Origin: an uncultured Rikenellaceae bacterium
Lineage (GTDB): Bacteria > Bacteroidota > Bacteroidia > Bacteroidales > Rikenellaceae
DNA length: 11,678 bases
Assembly (NCBI GenBank): GCA_947074135.1
Contig: CAMTOL010000049.1
Location: 1-11,678 of the forward strand
Direction of reading: 5' to 3'
A program made the position numbers and the translations under genes. Shown here piece by piece: positions 1 to 6,686 of the stretch (the first letter of the stretch is position 1; every line of letters starts with the position of its first letter). Below the pieces are notes generated by a model. The model did no database searches and had not been told where the DNA came from. It saw only the letters and a program-made list of their open reading frames with translations.

Positions 1-15
1 AGTGTTTGTGTTGAC

Positions 16-77
16 AATATTATTTTTTGTCCTTTTTTTTTTCTAGAAAAATATTATTTTGGAACCTTTTTTTTTTA
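16..77. repeat. imperfect tandem direct repeat, 34-bp period
   Basis: AATATTATTTT occurs at 16-26 and again at 50-60. In both copies it is followed, after four unrelated bases, by CC and a run of ten or more T. The period is 34 bp and only two copies are seen. The composition is simple (A/T with T runs), so this may be low-complexity drift rather than an operator. Confidence 0.4.
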
Positions 78-197
78 TCTTTAGTGTTGTTTTTCATATA
101 AATAATTTGTATATTCTCTTAAGTTTAATCAATAAAGAGTTGTTTTAATTATGCCCAAAATGCCCTAAAAAGCTAAGTAGGACAGTAAAATCAAAGA

Positions 198-203
198 AAG
201 GAG
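198..203 (+). promoter_or_regulatory. Shine-Dalgarno sequence (AAGGAG)
   Basis: AAGGAG lies 7 bases before the ATG at 211. This is notable because most other genes in the window have no purine-rich ribosome binding site, as usual in Bacteroidota. It fixes the start of the DksA-like gene and suggests efficient translation. Confidence 0.6.
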
Positions 204-210
204 CAAAAAT

Positions 211-597
211 ATGGACGCAAACGAAAAAACTAGATATTCAGATGCGGAATTGGCTGAATTTAAGGATATTATCCTAGCTAAGCTCGAAAAGGCCAAGGCT
301 GATTACGATCTTTTACGTTCTACTATTACTCATAGTGGTAGTAATGGAACGGACGATACGTCGCCAACTTTCAAGATACTCGAAGAGGGTGCTACAACTC
401 TTAGCAAAGAGGAGAGTGGTCGTTTGGCGCAACGTCAATACAAGTTTATCAAAAACCTCGAAGCTGCACTTGTGCGAATTGAGAATAAAACTTACGGCGT
501 TTGTCGTGAAACAGGCAAACTTATTCCTGCCGAACGTCTTAAAGTAGTACCTCACGCTACGCTTTCGATTGAGGCTAAAGAGGGAGGAGCAAAGTAA
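211..597 (+). CDS. TraR/DksA-family regulator, zinc-finger residues largely lost
   Basis: 128 residues. The N-terminal half is charged and helical, consistent with the coiled coil of DksA. The loop near residues 45-54 (GTDDTSPTFK, with D48 and D49) would sit at the coiled-coil tip, where DksA acidic residues reach into the RNA polymerase secondary channel. The C-terminal block at 95-123 (YGVCRETGKLIPAERL onward) is the zinc-finger region. Against the DksA spacing C-x2-C-x17-C-x2-C, only C98 remains; the other positions are T101, S119 and A122, so zinc binding by four cysteines is not possible. From memory this form is common in Bacteroidota. By family it should act on RNA polymerase in the cytoplasm, but the direct role is inferred. 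It is first of three plus-strand genes, 50 bp before the radical SAM gene. The start is supported by AAGGAG seven bases upstream. Confidence 0.88.
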   Translation: MDANEKTRYSDAELAEFKDIILAKLEKAKADYDLLRSTITHSGSNGTDDTSPTFKILEEGATTLSKEESGRLAQRQYKFIKNLEAALVRIENKTYGVCRETGKLIPAERLKVVPHATLSIEAKEGGAK

Positions 598-647
598 ACT
601 TAAGTGTGAATTAAATAGCATTGGTGTGCTATATACAATATTTGTGA

Positions 648-1583
648 GTGAGAAGGTATAACAGTTATAGACAGTACCTAGAGCGTATTGTGGGTTGTCG
701 TGTACAAAAGGTGGCTATCAATGCGGGTATGGGATGTCCTAATCGAGATGGAAGTGTGGCCAGTGGTGGCTGCACTTTCTGTTTGAACGAGGCATTTACT
801 CCATCGTATTGCTCTGTGGAAAAGAGTGTAAAACAACAGATTGACGAGGGGATTGAGTTTCATTCTCGTCGGTATGCAAAATCGGCTAAGTATTTAGCAT
901 ATTTTCAGAGTTTTTCGAATACTTATGCCTCGATAGATAGATTGAAGGAGGTTTATAGTGAGGCAATTAGCCAGCCTGATGTTGTAGGGCTTGTTATTGG
1001 TACGCGCCCAGATTGTGTTGATGCCCAGAAACTCGATTTCTTTGCGGAGCTATCACAAAATCTTGACTATCTTATCATAGAGTATGGGGTTGAGAGTGTT
1101 TATGACAAAACTCTTCTTTCGATTAATCGTGGACACGACTTTGAGTGCGCTCGACAAGCAATTGAGATGACAGCTGAACGAGGTTTACACTGTGGAGCTC
1201 ACTTTATTGTGGGCTTACCTGGTGAGAGCCGCGATATGATTCTCGATAGTATAGACGTGATTAACGCAATGCCGCTTAATACTGTTAAGTTTCATCAATT
1301 GCAGCTCTTTAGAGGGACTGCTATGGCACAAGAGTATGCTGAAAATCCACAGAAATTCTATTTCTATACGCTGGATGAGTATATTGATCTTTTTTGCGAT
1401 ATACTTGAACGACTGCGTGATGATATAATACTCGAACGTTTTGCTAGTGAAGCACCACCTCGCTATCACGCTATTGAACACCCTTGGGGACTTGTTCGTA
1501 ATGAACGATTAGTGCAACTGCTTGAGAATAGACTAAAAGAGCGAGATACTTTTCAGGGTAAACTATACGGATGTAAAGATTAA
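648..1583 (+). CDS. TIGR01212-type (YhcC-like) radical SAM protein
   Basis: 311 residues. The iron-sulfur cysteines are C30, C42 and C45 (CPNRDG...GGCTFC), the long-spaced C-x11-C-x2-C pattern of the YhcC/TIGR01212 family rather than the usual CxxxCxxC. Further family landmarks are GTRPD (118-122), EYGVESVYDKTLLSINRGHD (145-164), IVGLPGES (187-194) and HQLQLFRGT (216-224). Such proteins bind one [4Fe-4S] cluster and S-adenosylmethionine in the cytoplasm. The substrate of the family is not established to my knowledge. The start is GTG: an in-frame TGA ends at 647 and the next in-frame Met is residue 28, only two residues before C30. No clear ribosome binding site is seen. The gene follows the DksA-like gene by 50 bp and precedes the Dabb gene by 26 bp, so the three are probably co-transcribed. 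Confidence 0.9.
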   Translation: MRRYNSYRQYLERIVGCRVQKVAINAGMGCPNRDGSVASGGCTFCLNEAFTPSYCSVEKSVKQQIDEGIEFHSRRYAKSAKYLAYFQSFSNTYASIDRLKEVYSEAISQPDVVGLVIGTRPDCVDAQKLDFFAELSQNLDYLIIEYGVESVYDKTLLSINRGHDFECARQAIEMTAERGLHCGAHFIVGLPGESRDMILDSIDVINAMPLNTVKFHQLQLFRGTAMAQEYAENPQKFYFYTLDEYIDLFCDILERLRDDIILERFASEAPPRYHAIEHPWGLVRNERLVQLLENRLKERDTFQGKLYGCKD

Positions 1584-1609
1584 CTATATAATTAATAAAG
1601 ATAATCAAA

Positions 1610-1855
1610 ATGATACTTAAACATATTGTAATGTGGACTTTTAAGGAAGAGGCTGAAGGTCTGGATAAGCGAGCAAATGCTCTTTTGATGAAACAGAGAT
1701 TAGAAGCCCTAGTTGGTATTGTTCCTCAATTAATAAGCGCAGAAGTGGGTGTAAATGTCAATTCGTCAGACTCTGCTGCCGACGCTGTCCTTGTTTCCAC
1801 TTTTCGCTCTTTCGAAGATCTTGCTGCCTATAAAGTCCATCCAGCACACGTATAG
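1610..1855 (+). CDS. Dabb (stress-responsive alpha/beta-barrel) protein, truncated by an in-frame TAG
   Basis: The open frame gives 81 residues. It starts with the family's KHIVMWTFK strand (4-12) and ends at YKVHPAHV (74-81), the characteristic HPxH motif. Dabb proteins are small ferredoxin-like barrels, usually about 95-105 residues and usually dimeric; their function is mostly unknown. Here the frame stops at TAG 1853-1855, while the same frame continues past it for 21 codons with family-like sequence, listed separately. The visible product would lack the final helix and strand that complete the barrel. Either the gene is newly broken, the stop is a sequencing error, or there is some readthrough. 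It is the third gene of the plus-strand group and faces the thioredoxin-like gene. Confidence 0.75.
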   Translation: MILKHIVMWTFKEEAEGLDKRANALLMKQRLEALVGIVPQLISAEVGVNVNSSDSAADAVLVSTFRSFEDLAAYKVHPAHV

Positions 1856-1921
1856 ATATCAGATTACTGCAAGAAAATCCGGCTTACTCGTATTGATTGC
1901 GATTACTGGATTGATGAATAG
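1853..1921 (+). other. in-frame TAG plus remnant C-terminus of the Dabb gene
   Basis: After TAG 1853-1855 the same frame reads ISDYCKKIRLTRIDCDYWIDE and ends at TAG 1919-1921. From memory the family consensus after HPxH is roughly xxVxxFxKxxRxxRxxVDYE, so this is the expected C-terminal helix and strand. With the stop counted as one residue the intact protein would be 103 residues, a normal Dabb length. CAG, AAG or GAG would each reach TAG by one substitution at the first codon position. Confidence 0.75.
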
Positions 1922-1936
1922 TTTACTCTTAAACCT

Positions 1937-2386
1937 CTAATCGTTTAATAATAGCGAATTTATCTGCTCTATCAGTATCTCTTTTGTCGGGATACCAATT
2001 GTTGCTTCTGGTACATTGTTTAGCGGGAAATACATAATGGTTGGGACAGACTCTATTTCGAAAGCCTCTGTGATATCTGCACACTTTTCAATATCAATTG
2101 TGAAGATGTTAATCTTGCCTGTAAGTTCTTTTGCAACCTCGGTCAATATGGGTTTTAGTTTATTACAAGGCTCTGCCCAACTAGCCATAAAAACAATAAT
2201 TGATGGCAACTTGCTCTGATATTTCCACTTCTCAGGCTCTAAGCTAGGCGAGATTCTGCTCTTAAAGGTCGATTCTGTTAGCTCAATCACTTTGCCTTTG
2301 TTTTGTGCCGAAACTATGGTGGTAGAACCAATAAATAGCGTTAAAGTGCAGAGGGTATAGAGTGTGTATTTTACTATTTTCTTCAT
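1937..2386 (-). CDS. exported thioredoxin-like protein with a single active-site cysteine
   Basis: 149 residues. A Sec signal peptide (K2, K3, then a hydrophobic core, ending SAQ at 26-28) puts the mature protein in the periplasm. The thioredoxin fold is clear: strand IIVFMASW (63-70), active-site segment WAEPCNK (70-76) and the cis-proline loop SVPTIMYF (113-120, P115). Thioredoxins carry WCxPC; here the first, nucleophilic cysteine is A71 (codon GCA) and only C74 remains, so normal dithiol-disulfide exchange is not expected. C102 is a possible unconventional partner. A role as a redox-inactive binding or chaperone protein, or one using C74 alone, is inference. It lies 47 bp after the YeiH-type transporter gene on the same strand and is probably the last gene of that operon. 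It ends in TAG. Confidence 0.85.
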   Translation of the reverse strand: MKKIVKYTLYTLCTLTLFIGSTTIVSAQNKGKVIELTESTFKSRISPSLEPEKWKYQSKLPSIIVFMASWAEPCNKLKPILTEVAKELTGKINIFTIDIEKCADITEAFEIESVPTIMYFPLNNVPEATIGIPTKEILIEQINSLLLND

Positions 2387-2433
2387 TGTTTAATATTTTA
2401 ATTCTTAAATATTGATAACGAAAAGTTAGAAAC

Positions 2434-3363
2434 CTATATTGTGTAAATTATTGCCAATAGTGATAATATGCTTATGATTATCCATAGGCTTACTCCTAAA
2501 ATTAGAGGCTTAAACCCGACATCCTTAATCGAAGAGATAGAAAGCGAAGCGCCAATTAAGAAGAGTGTTACAATAAGCATTGATTTGGCAGCAACTAATA
2601 TATAGGGGCTAACTACGCTCACTCCATCAATAAAAGTGTTTGCCAGCATTGCGAGAATAAAAAAGCCGATAAACCACGGAATTTTTATTTTTTTGTTGCC
2701 ACTTGGGAATATAAAGATAGAGAAAATAGACAACGGAATAATCCAGAGCGCACGAGCAAGTTTAACCGTAGTTGCAACTTGAAGTGCCTCCTCGCCATAC
2801 GATGCCGCTGCACCAACCACCGAGCTGGTGTCGTGAATGGCAATAGCACTCCACATACCGAACTGAAACTGTGAAAGGTCGAATATGTGACCCAAAACTG
2901 GAAAAACAAACAGTGCTACCGAGTTAAGGATAAAAACAACGGCAAGTGCGACAGAAATCTCATTATCGTTAGCTCGAACTGTTGGGGCAACGGCTGCTAT
3001 GGCGCTACCACCACAAATTGCAGTGCCCGACGAAACAAGATAGGACATCTTAGTTGGAATTTTTAGTGCTCGACCTATGAAAAATCCTAAAGTTAGTATC
3101 AATATAATAGAACCAATGGTCAACCAAAAACCATCTTTGCCAACTTCTAAGGCTGAGTATGCGTTCATCGAAAAGCCTAGTCCAACTACCGATACTTTCA
3201 ATAATAGTGAAGTTGCTTTTGAACCAAGTGCCTCGAACGGGTGACCGAAAAATAGGGTAAACAAAAAACCCATCAATAAAGCAATTGGAGCCGAGATATA
3301 GCTCGATGCTGTTGCTGCAATGCAGAGTATAAATAGAATCTTGATTAATGTTTGTTTTTTCAT
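2434..3363 (-). CDS. YeiH-family putative sulfate exporter, integral membrane protein
   Basis: 309 residues, strongly hydrophobic, with about 9-10 likely membrane helices spread over the whole length. Family landmarks (Pfam Cons_hypoth698, YeiH/YadS) are KVSVVGLGFSMN (56-67), SSGTAICGGSAIAAVAP (111-127), AIHDTSSVVGAA (175-186) and KLARALWIIPLS (201-212). The protein sits in the inner membrane. The family name 'putative sulfate exporter' rests on weak functional evidence, so the substrate is uncertain. Its ATG overlaps the TGA of the DUF2851 gene upstream (ATGA at 3363-3360), which implies translational coupling. The exported thioredoxin-like gene follows after 47 bp. The length is usual for the family and the stop is TAG. 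Confidence 0.88.
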   Translation of the reverse strand: MKKQTLIKILFILCIAATASSYISAPIALLMGFLFTLFFGHPFEALGSKATSLLLKVSVVGLGFSMNAYSALEVGKDGFWLTIGSIILILTLGFFIGRALKIPTKMSYLVSSGTAICGGSAIAAVAPTVRANDNEISVALAVVFILNSVALFVFPVLGHIFDLSQFQFGMWSAIAIHDTSSVVGAAASYGEEALQVATTVKLARALWIIPLSIFSIFIFPSGNKKIKIPWFIGFFILAMLANTFIDGVSVVSPYILVAAKSMLIVTLFLIGASLSISSIKDVGFKPLILGVSLWIIISILSLLAIIYTI

Positions 3364-4664
3364 AAATTATTCAAATTGTTGGTTTGCTGCCATTTGTGTC
3401 TTAGTTCTAGTTTTAGTATGGGACAAGATGCGCAGCTCCAAGTTTTACAATAAGTGTCGTTAAGTTGCACTAATGCTTGTGAGTCAAAGGCGTTATTTGG
3501 GTGCCATTGAGCGGAGCACCATTTATCGTGGAGTGAGTAGTGTTCGGCGCTCAATTCTTCGTAGAATCTGTATGCTCTTGTGGCATATTGTTCGTCGTTT
3601 GATGTTATTGAACGAGCGTATAGTATTGGAATTACAAAGTTTAGGATTAGTGCCTCCATACGTTTGCCTCCAAATGAACCGTATCTGCCACCCGAGCCGA
3701 CCATTGGTGCGCAGTGGCTTTGCCAGTAGGGTTCGAGTTCGACTGTAAAAAGTTCAAATAGCTCATCTAGGTTTTCAATTGCGATAATTTGGTCGAAAAG
3801 TTCAGGGTTGCGACACATTATTGCAGCTGCTCTGACAAGCGATAGGGCTGGAGCTGAACTAGGGCGAACTTTAATTCGATTCCACTTTACGACAGTAGGC
3901 AAAATGCCATCACGACTGCGTGCTGCAAGAAACTCGGTACGTAGCTTTGTAGTGTATTCATCGCACTGTTCGCAATCATCTAAGTCAAGATAGCCAGTCT
4001 GACCGAGCAGCATAGCTTCTACTAGAGTCTGTCGTCTTGAGTGGAGCGACACAAAGGCGTAATCGACTGAACGAGCAACCTTTTCGAACTCATCTTTATT
4101 GCCTCCCGATGCCCCCATTGCTCTTAGAAAACAGATGTATGAACACTCGTACCAATCGCCACGAGCGGAATCGAGAATTGCGAGTACCTCGTCGGTTTTG
4201 CGTTTAACTCGCTCGTCGAGTAGTTGTGAGAGAATCTCAGTTCTCTCCATCGAACTCATCGAGGCAAAGTGTTTAGGGCATTGAAGAGCGAACTTTTCGA
4301 TAAACTCAGTTATCCACGCTTTTGGTGTAAGTTGACAGCTAATGATTGGTTCAGAGCTGTTGAAGAGTTGGGTGTCGTGATTTGCAACTAGATGCAGTAC
4401 AATATTGTCGTACTGAGGCTCCCCAATGGTACCTTCTGTGCGCCAATCGCTGCTGTTGATGCTAATTTTAATGCCACCCTTAAGAGTTTTCTCGCTTGTC
4501 TTATCTCGGAGTATTACGCCCGAAAAATCGGACACTGCTCCTTCTATATGAATGCCTTTGTTAATAACCTCAAAAGTGTTGTTCGGGAAGAACTCAAGGT
4601 CGTTGTTCTCGAAAAAATCATTCTGCCATAGCAGCCTTATCAACTCTGTTTTCTCTATGTTCAC
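3360..4664 (-). CDS. DUF2851 family protein
   Basis: 434 residues from a GTG start at 4664. The frame is open further upstream to 5147, but that part has no family similarity and lies across the yebC gene on the other strand; GTG 4664 begins NIEKTELIRLLWQ, the normal family opening. Landmarks are GGIKISINSSDWRTEG (63-78), PQYDNIVLHLVANHD (83-97), RIKVRPSSAPALSLVRAAA (263-281), GGRYGSFGGKRMEALILNFVIPIL (325-348) and the C-terminal YCKTWSCASCPI (405-416). C406, C411 and C414 could bind a metal; this is inference. The family occurs widely in Bacteroidota and its function is unknown. The predicted promoter is the TAACTTTG element on the minus strand at 4717-4710, giving a leader of about 40 bases. 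The stop overlaps the YeiH start, so the two genes are coupled. Confidence 0.88.
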   Translation of the reverse strand: MNIEKTELIRLLWQNDFFENNDLEFFPNNTFEVINKGIHIEGAVSDFSGVILRDKTSEKTLKGGIKISINSSDWRTEGTIGEPQYDNIVLHLVANHDTQLFNSSEPIISCQLTPKAWITEFIEKFALQCPKHFASMSSMERTEILSQLLDERVKRKTDEVLAILDSARGDWYECSYICFLRAMGASGGNKDEFEKVARSVDYAFVSLHSRRQTLVEAMLLGQTGYLDLDDCEQCDEYTTKLRTEFLAARSRDGILPTVVKWNRIKVRPSSAPALSLVRAAAIMCRNPELFDQIIAIENLDELFELFTVELEPYWQSHCAPMVGSGGRYGSFGGKRMEALILNFVIPILYARSITSNDEQYATRAYRFYEELSAEHYSLHDKWCSAQWHPNNAFDSQALVQLNDTYCKTWSCASCPILKLELRHKWQQTNNLNNL

Positions 4665-4706
4665 AATAAAAAAGACTCTTCCTATCAATATTATATAAAA
4701 AAGAGT

Positions 4707-4741
4707 GCGCAAAGTTAAACATAATTTTATTAACTTTGCGC
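4707..4741. promoter_or_regulatory. 12-bp inverted repeat holding two divergent -7 elements
   Basis: GCGCAAAGTTAA at 4707-4718 and TTAACTTTGCGC at 4730-4741 are perfect inverted copies with an 11-bp spacer. Each arm contains the Bacteroidota -7 element TAACTTTG: on the plus strand at 4731-4738 (for yebC, ATG 4776) and on the minus strand at 4717-4710 (for DUF2851, GTG 4664). The two elements are 13 bp apart, so each promoter's -33 region falls on the other's -7 element. Confidence 0.65.
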
Positions 4742-4775
4742 GTTCAAAAAATATAATTGATAATTCACAGTTAAA

Positions 4776-5507
4776 ATGGGAAGAGCATTTGAATTTCGTA
4801 AAGCACGAAAAATGAAACGCTGGGGCAATATGGCCCGTGTTTTTACCAGAATCGGTAAAGAGATAGCAATCGCTGTTAAATCTGGTGGTCCAGAACCTGC
4901 TAATAACCCTCGTCTTAGGGTCTTGATGCAAAATGCAAAGGCTGCAAATATGCCTAAAGACAATGTGGAACGTGCTATTAAACGTGCGTCGAGCAAAGAG
5001 ATGGATAACTATAAGGAGATATCTTATGAGGGATATGGACCTTATGGTATAGCCATTTTTGTTGATGCGGCGACTGATAACAATACACGTACTGTTGCCA
5101 ATGTACGTAGCTACTTCAATAAGGCTGGTGGTTCGCTTGGTACTCAAGGTTGTTTAGGCTTTTTGTTCGATCATAAATCGGTATTTAAAGTGTCACTTAG
5201 TTCACTTGGCGATATGGGTTTGGAGGATTTCGAGTTAGAACTAATCGATTTCGAAATTGATGAGCTTTTTGCTGAAGATGATGAGGTTGTGATTTATGCA
5301 CCTTTCGAAGCTTATGGCAAAATTCAGCACTACTTGGACGAAAAAGGCATAGAAATCGTGAGTGGTGAGTTTGAGCGTATCCCAACTGGGGAGCTTAAAG
5401 AGTTAGATGCAGAGCAGAGTGCTGCTATCGAGAAGTTGCTCGAAAAGTTCGAAGATGACGAAGATGTGACAAACGTATTCCACAACGCTAAACTGTTTGA
5501 AGCATAA
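4776..5507 (+). CDS. yebC: YebC/PmpR family protein (TACO1-like)
   Basis: 243 residues, a normal length for the family. The N-terminus MGRAFEFRKARKMKRWGNMARVFTR is a Bacteroidota variant of the usual 'AGHSKW' opening. It is followed by KEIAIAVKSGGPEPANNPRLR (28-48), AKAANMPKDNVERAIKRA (54-71), YEGYGPYGIAIFVDAATDNNTRT (84-106) and GGSLGTQGCLGFLF (118-131). The family was long annotated as DNA-binding transcription regulators; newer work on bacterial YebC and mitochondrial TACO1 points to help for ribosomes stalled at proline-rich stretches. Location is cytoplasmic. The acidic C-terminal region ends KFEDDEDVTNVFHNAKLFEA, as in relatives. It is transcribed from the inverted-repeat promoter at 4731-4738 and ended by the hairpin at 5536-5581, so it looks monocistronic. 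Confidence 0.95.
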   Translation: MGRAFEFRKARKMKRWGNMARVFTRIGKEIAIAVKSGGPEPANNPRLRVLMQNAKAANMPKDNVERAIKRASSKEMDNYKEISYEGYGPYGIAIFVDAATDNNTRTVANVRSYFNKAGGSLGTQGCLGFLFDHKSVFKVSLSSLGDMGLEDFELELIDFEIDELFAEDDEVVIYAPFEAYGKIQHYLDEKGIEIVSGEFERIPTGELKELDAEQSAAIEKLLEKFEDDEDVTNVFHNAKLFEA

Positions 5508-5535
5508 TCGAGAGTTTTTACTCTAATAATAAAGA

Positions 5536-5581
5536 ATAGAGGCTGTAATGTATATTAAAACATTGCAGCCTCTATCTTTTT
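5536..5581. terminator. strong hairpin terminator after yebC, possibly bidirectional
   Basis: A 16-bp stem pairs 5536-5551 with 5560-5575 (core AGAGGCTG with CAGCCTCT, one G-U pair) around an 8-base loop. TTTTT at 5577-5581 follows on the plus strand. It lies 28 bases after the yebC stop. The minus-strand gene ending at 5602 points into it, and the A-rich left flank gives T-rich sequence on that strand, so it may serve both. Confidence 0.85.
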
Positions 5582-5601
5582 GCGGAGATTTATTTTTAGC
5601 T

Positions 5602-6654
5602 CTATTTGAAAATCTCTTTGTACATAGCCTCTAGTGCAACTGCATTCTCTTTGTTTGCCTTTGCAATAGCATCGTTAGCCAATTTTTTGTTTTGTGTTTC
5701 TTGTTTTATATGAGTTGCCCAGCTAGTACCTGGCTCTAAATTCCTCACCATATTTGCAGTTGCTCTATATTGAGTGTATAGAGCCTTGTTGCTCTTTTTA
5801 ATAGTGAGAAAATAGCTGCACGAAGCATCAACCTCTTGATGTGTTGCCGAACACTCTGCCGAAAAGTCAGCTTTAGCTAAGTTTGGTTCGAGAATTTTGA
5901 GGTGATTAATCCATACATACTCTGGTTTACCTCCCTCGAACGATAATTTACTATATCCTTTGTCAGGGCGTAAGTATTCGTTTATTGCAAATAGGTTAGG
6001 GAGTGGTGCACTTGGTGGCGTTGGTTGAGTTTTGGAGTTGCGTTGTATGACTGTTGGGTGGTCGGTCAAATATACGCCATCGTTCCAAAAACGATAAAGA
6101 CGGTCAAGTACAGCATTGGCATCTTCCTCAATCTTCTCAATATATGCCACCTCAATTACATAGTCGTCGCTCTGACCTGCTGAGTTGTAAGGTCCAGTGC
6201 TGCAAAGTGTTTCGATGGTAAAGTGTATCCAGCTATTATCGTTAAGTTGGTAACAAAGTGGAGTCTGTGGTAGGTTTGAGTTTTTGAACATCTTTTTGAG
6301 AGCCTTTTCGTCAACCTCTTTTAGTCCCTTTTGAGCAGCCAATTCTCGAACTTTGTTTACGGGGTAGTAGAGCCAATCTCTAAGTTCGGTAAGCAGACAT
6401 TTGTAGTTTGTGGAGTAGGTTTTGCCTGGTGCATACTGATAGTATGTTCCTGCGCCATAATGCGACGATTTGAGCGTTACTCCTGAGGTCGGAGGTGCGA
6501 AGTTAAAGCCTTGAGTTGGTTCTAGTGAGGCAATTGGAGAGTAGAGTGTGAATGCTGTTTTGTTGTAGGTTACTTTTTTTGTTGCTTTTTGAGCTGAAGC
6601 GTTAATTGCAACTGTTGCGATTAGCGCAATAAGTAGGGGGTTTAATTTCTTCAT
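5602..6654 (-). CDS. exported protein of unknown function
   Basis: 350 residues that I do not recognise. A Sec signal peptide is clear: K2, K3, a hydrophobic core PLLIALIATVAI (6-17) and a cleavage site near NASAQ (18-22). There is no lipobox, so the mature protein is probably periplasmic or secreted. It is rich in aromatic residues early on (AGTYYQYAPGKTYSTNY, 68-84). A proline-rich link TQPTPPSAPLPN (209-220) separates two parts. Four or five cysteines (C86, C134, C151, C268, C279) could form disulfides. The C-terminus from about 318 is a charged Lys/Ala/Glu helix. No enzyme motif is visible. It starts 32 bp after the ung gene and is probably co-transcribed with it, although a functional link is not evident. 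Confidence 0.8.
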   Translation of the reverse strand: MKKLNPLLIALIATVAINASAQKATKKVTYNKTAFTLYSPIASLEPTQGFNFAPPTSGVTLKSSHYGAGTYYQYAPGKTYSTNYKCLLTELRDWLYYPVNKVRELAAQKGLKEVDEKALKKMFKNSNLPQTPLCYQLNDNSWIHFTIETLCSTGPYNSAGQSDDYVIEVAYIEKIEEDANAVLDRLYRFWNDGVYLTDHPTVIQRNSKTQPTPPSAPLPNLFAINEYLRPDKGYSKLSFEGGKPEYVWINHLKILEPNLAKADFSAECSATHQEVDASCSYFLTIKKSNKALYTQYRATANMVRNLEPGTSWATHIKQETQNKKLANDAIAKANKENAVALEAMYKEIFK

Positions 6655-6686
6655 TTTAGGAGGATTTGTTTATGTTTTTTTGTTTT

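Larger units (their letters stand above)
1..210. other. AT-rich non-coding leader upstream of the DksA-like gene
   Basis: No gene is visible here. The stretch is very AT-rich with several T runs. I looked for the Bacteroidota -7 element TAnnTTTG and found only near misses, such as TAATTTG at 103-109, so no promoter is assigned. The last bases hold a good Shine-Dalgarno sequence for the next gene. An imperfect tandem repeat in the first 77 bases is listed separately. Confidence 0.6.

Noticed and set aside
1853..1855. Reassigned TAG codon (alternative genetic code)
   Set aside because: TAG ends the thioredoxin-like, YeiH, exported-protein and GH3 genes at their normal lengths, and no suppressor tRNA is visible in the window.
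1755..1940. Alternative 61-codon frame across the end of the Dabb gene
   Set aside because: It is a shadow of the Dabb frame; the family motifs are in the other frame on both sides of the TAG.
4665..5147. N-terminal extension of the DUF2851 frame by 161 residues
   Set aside because: It lies opposite yebC, has no family similarity, and the GTG at 4664 gives the normal DUF2851 opening just after a promoter.
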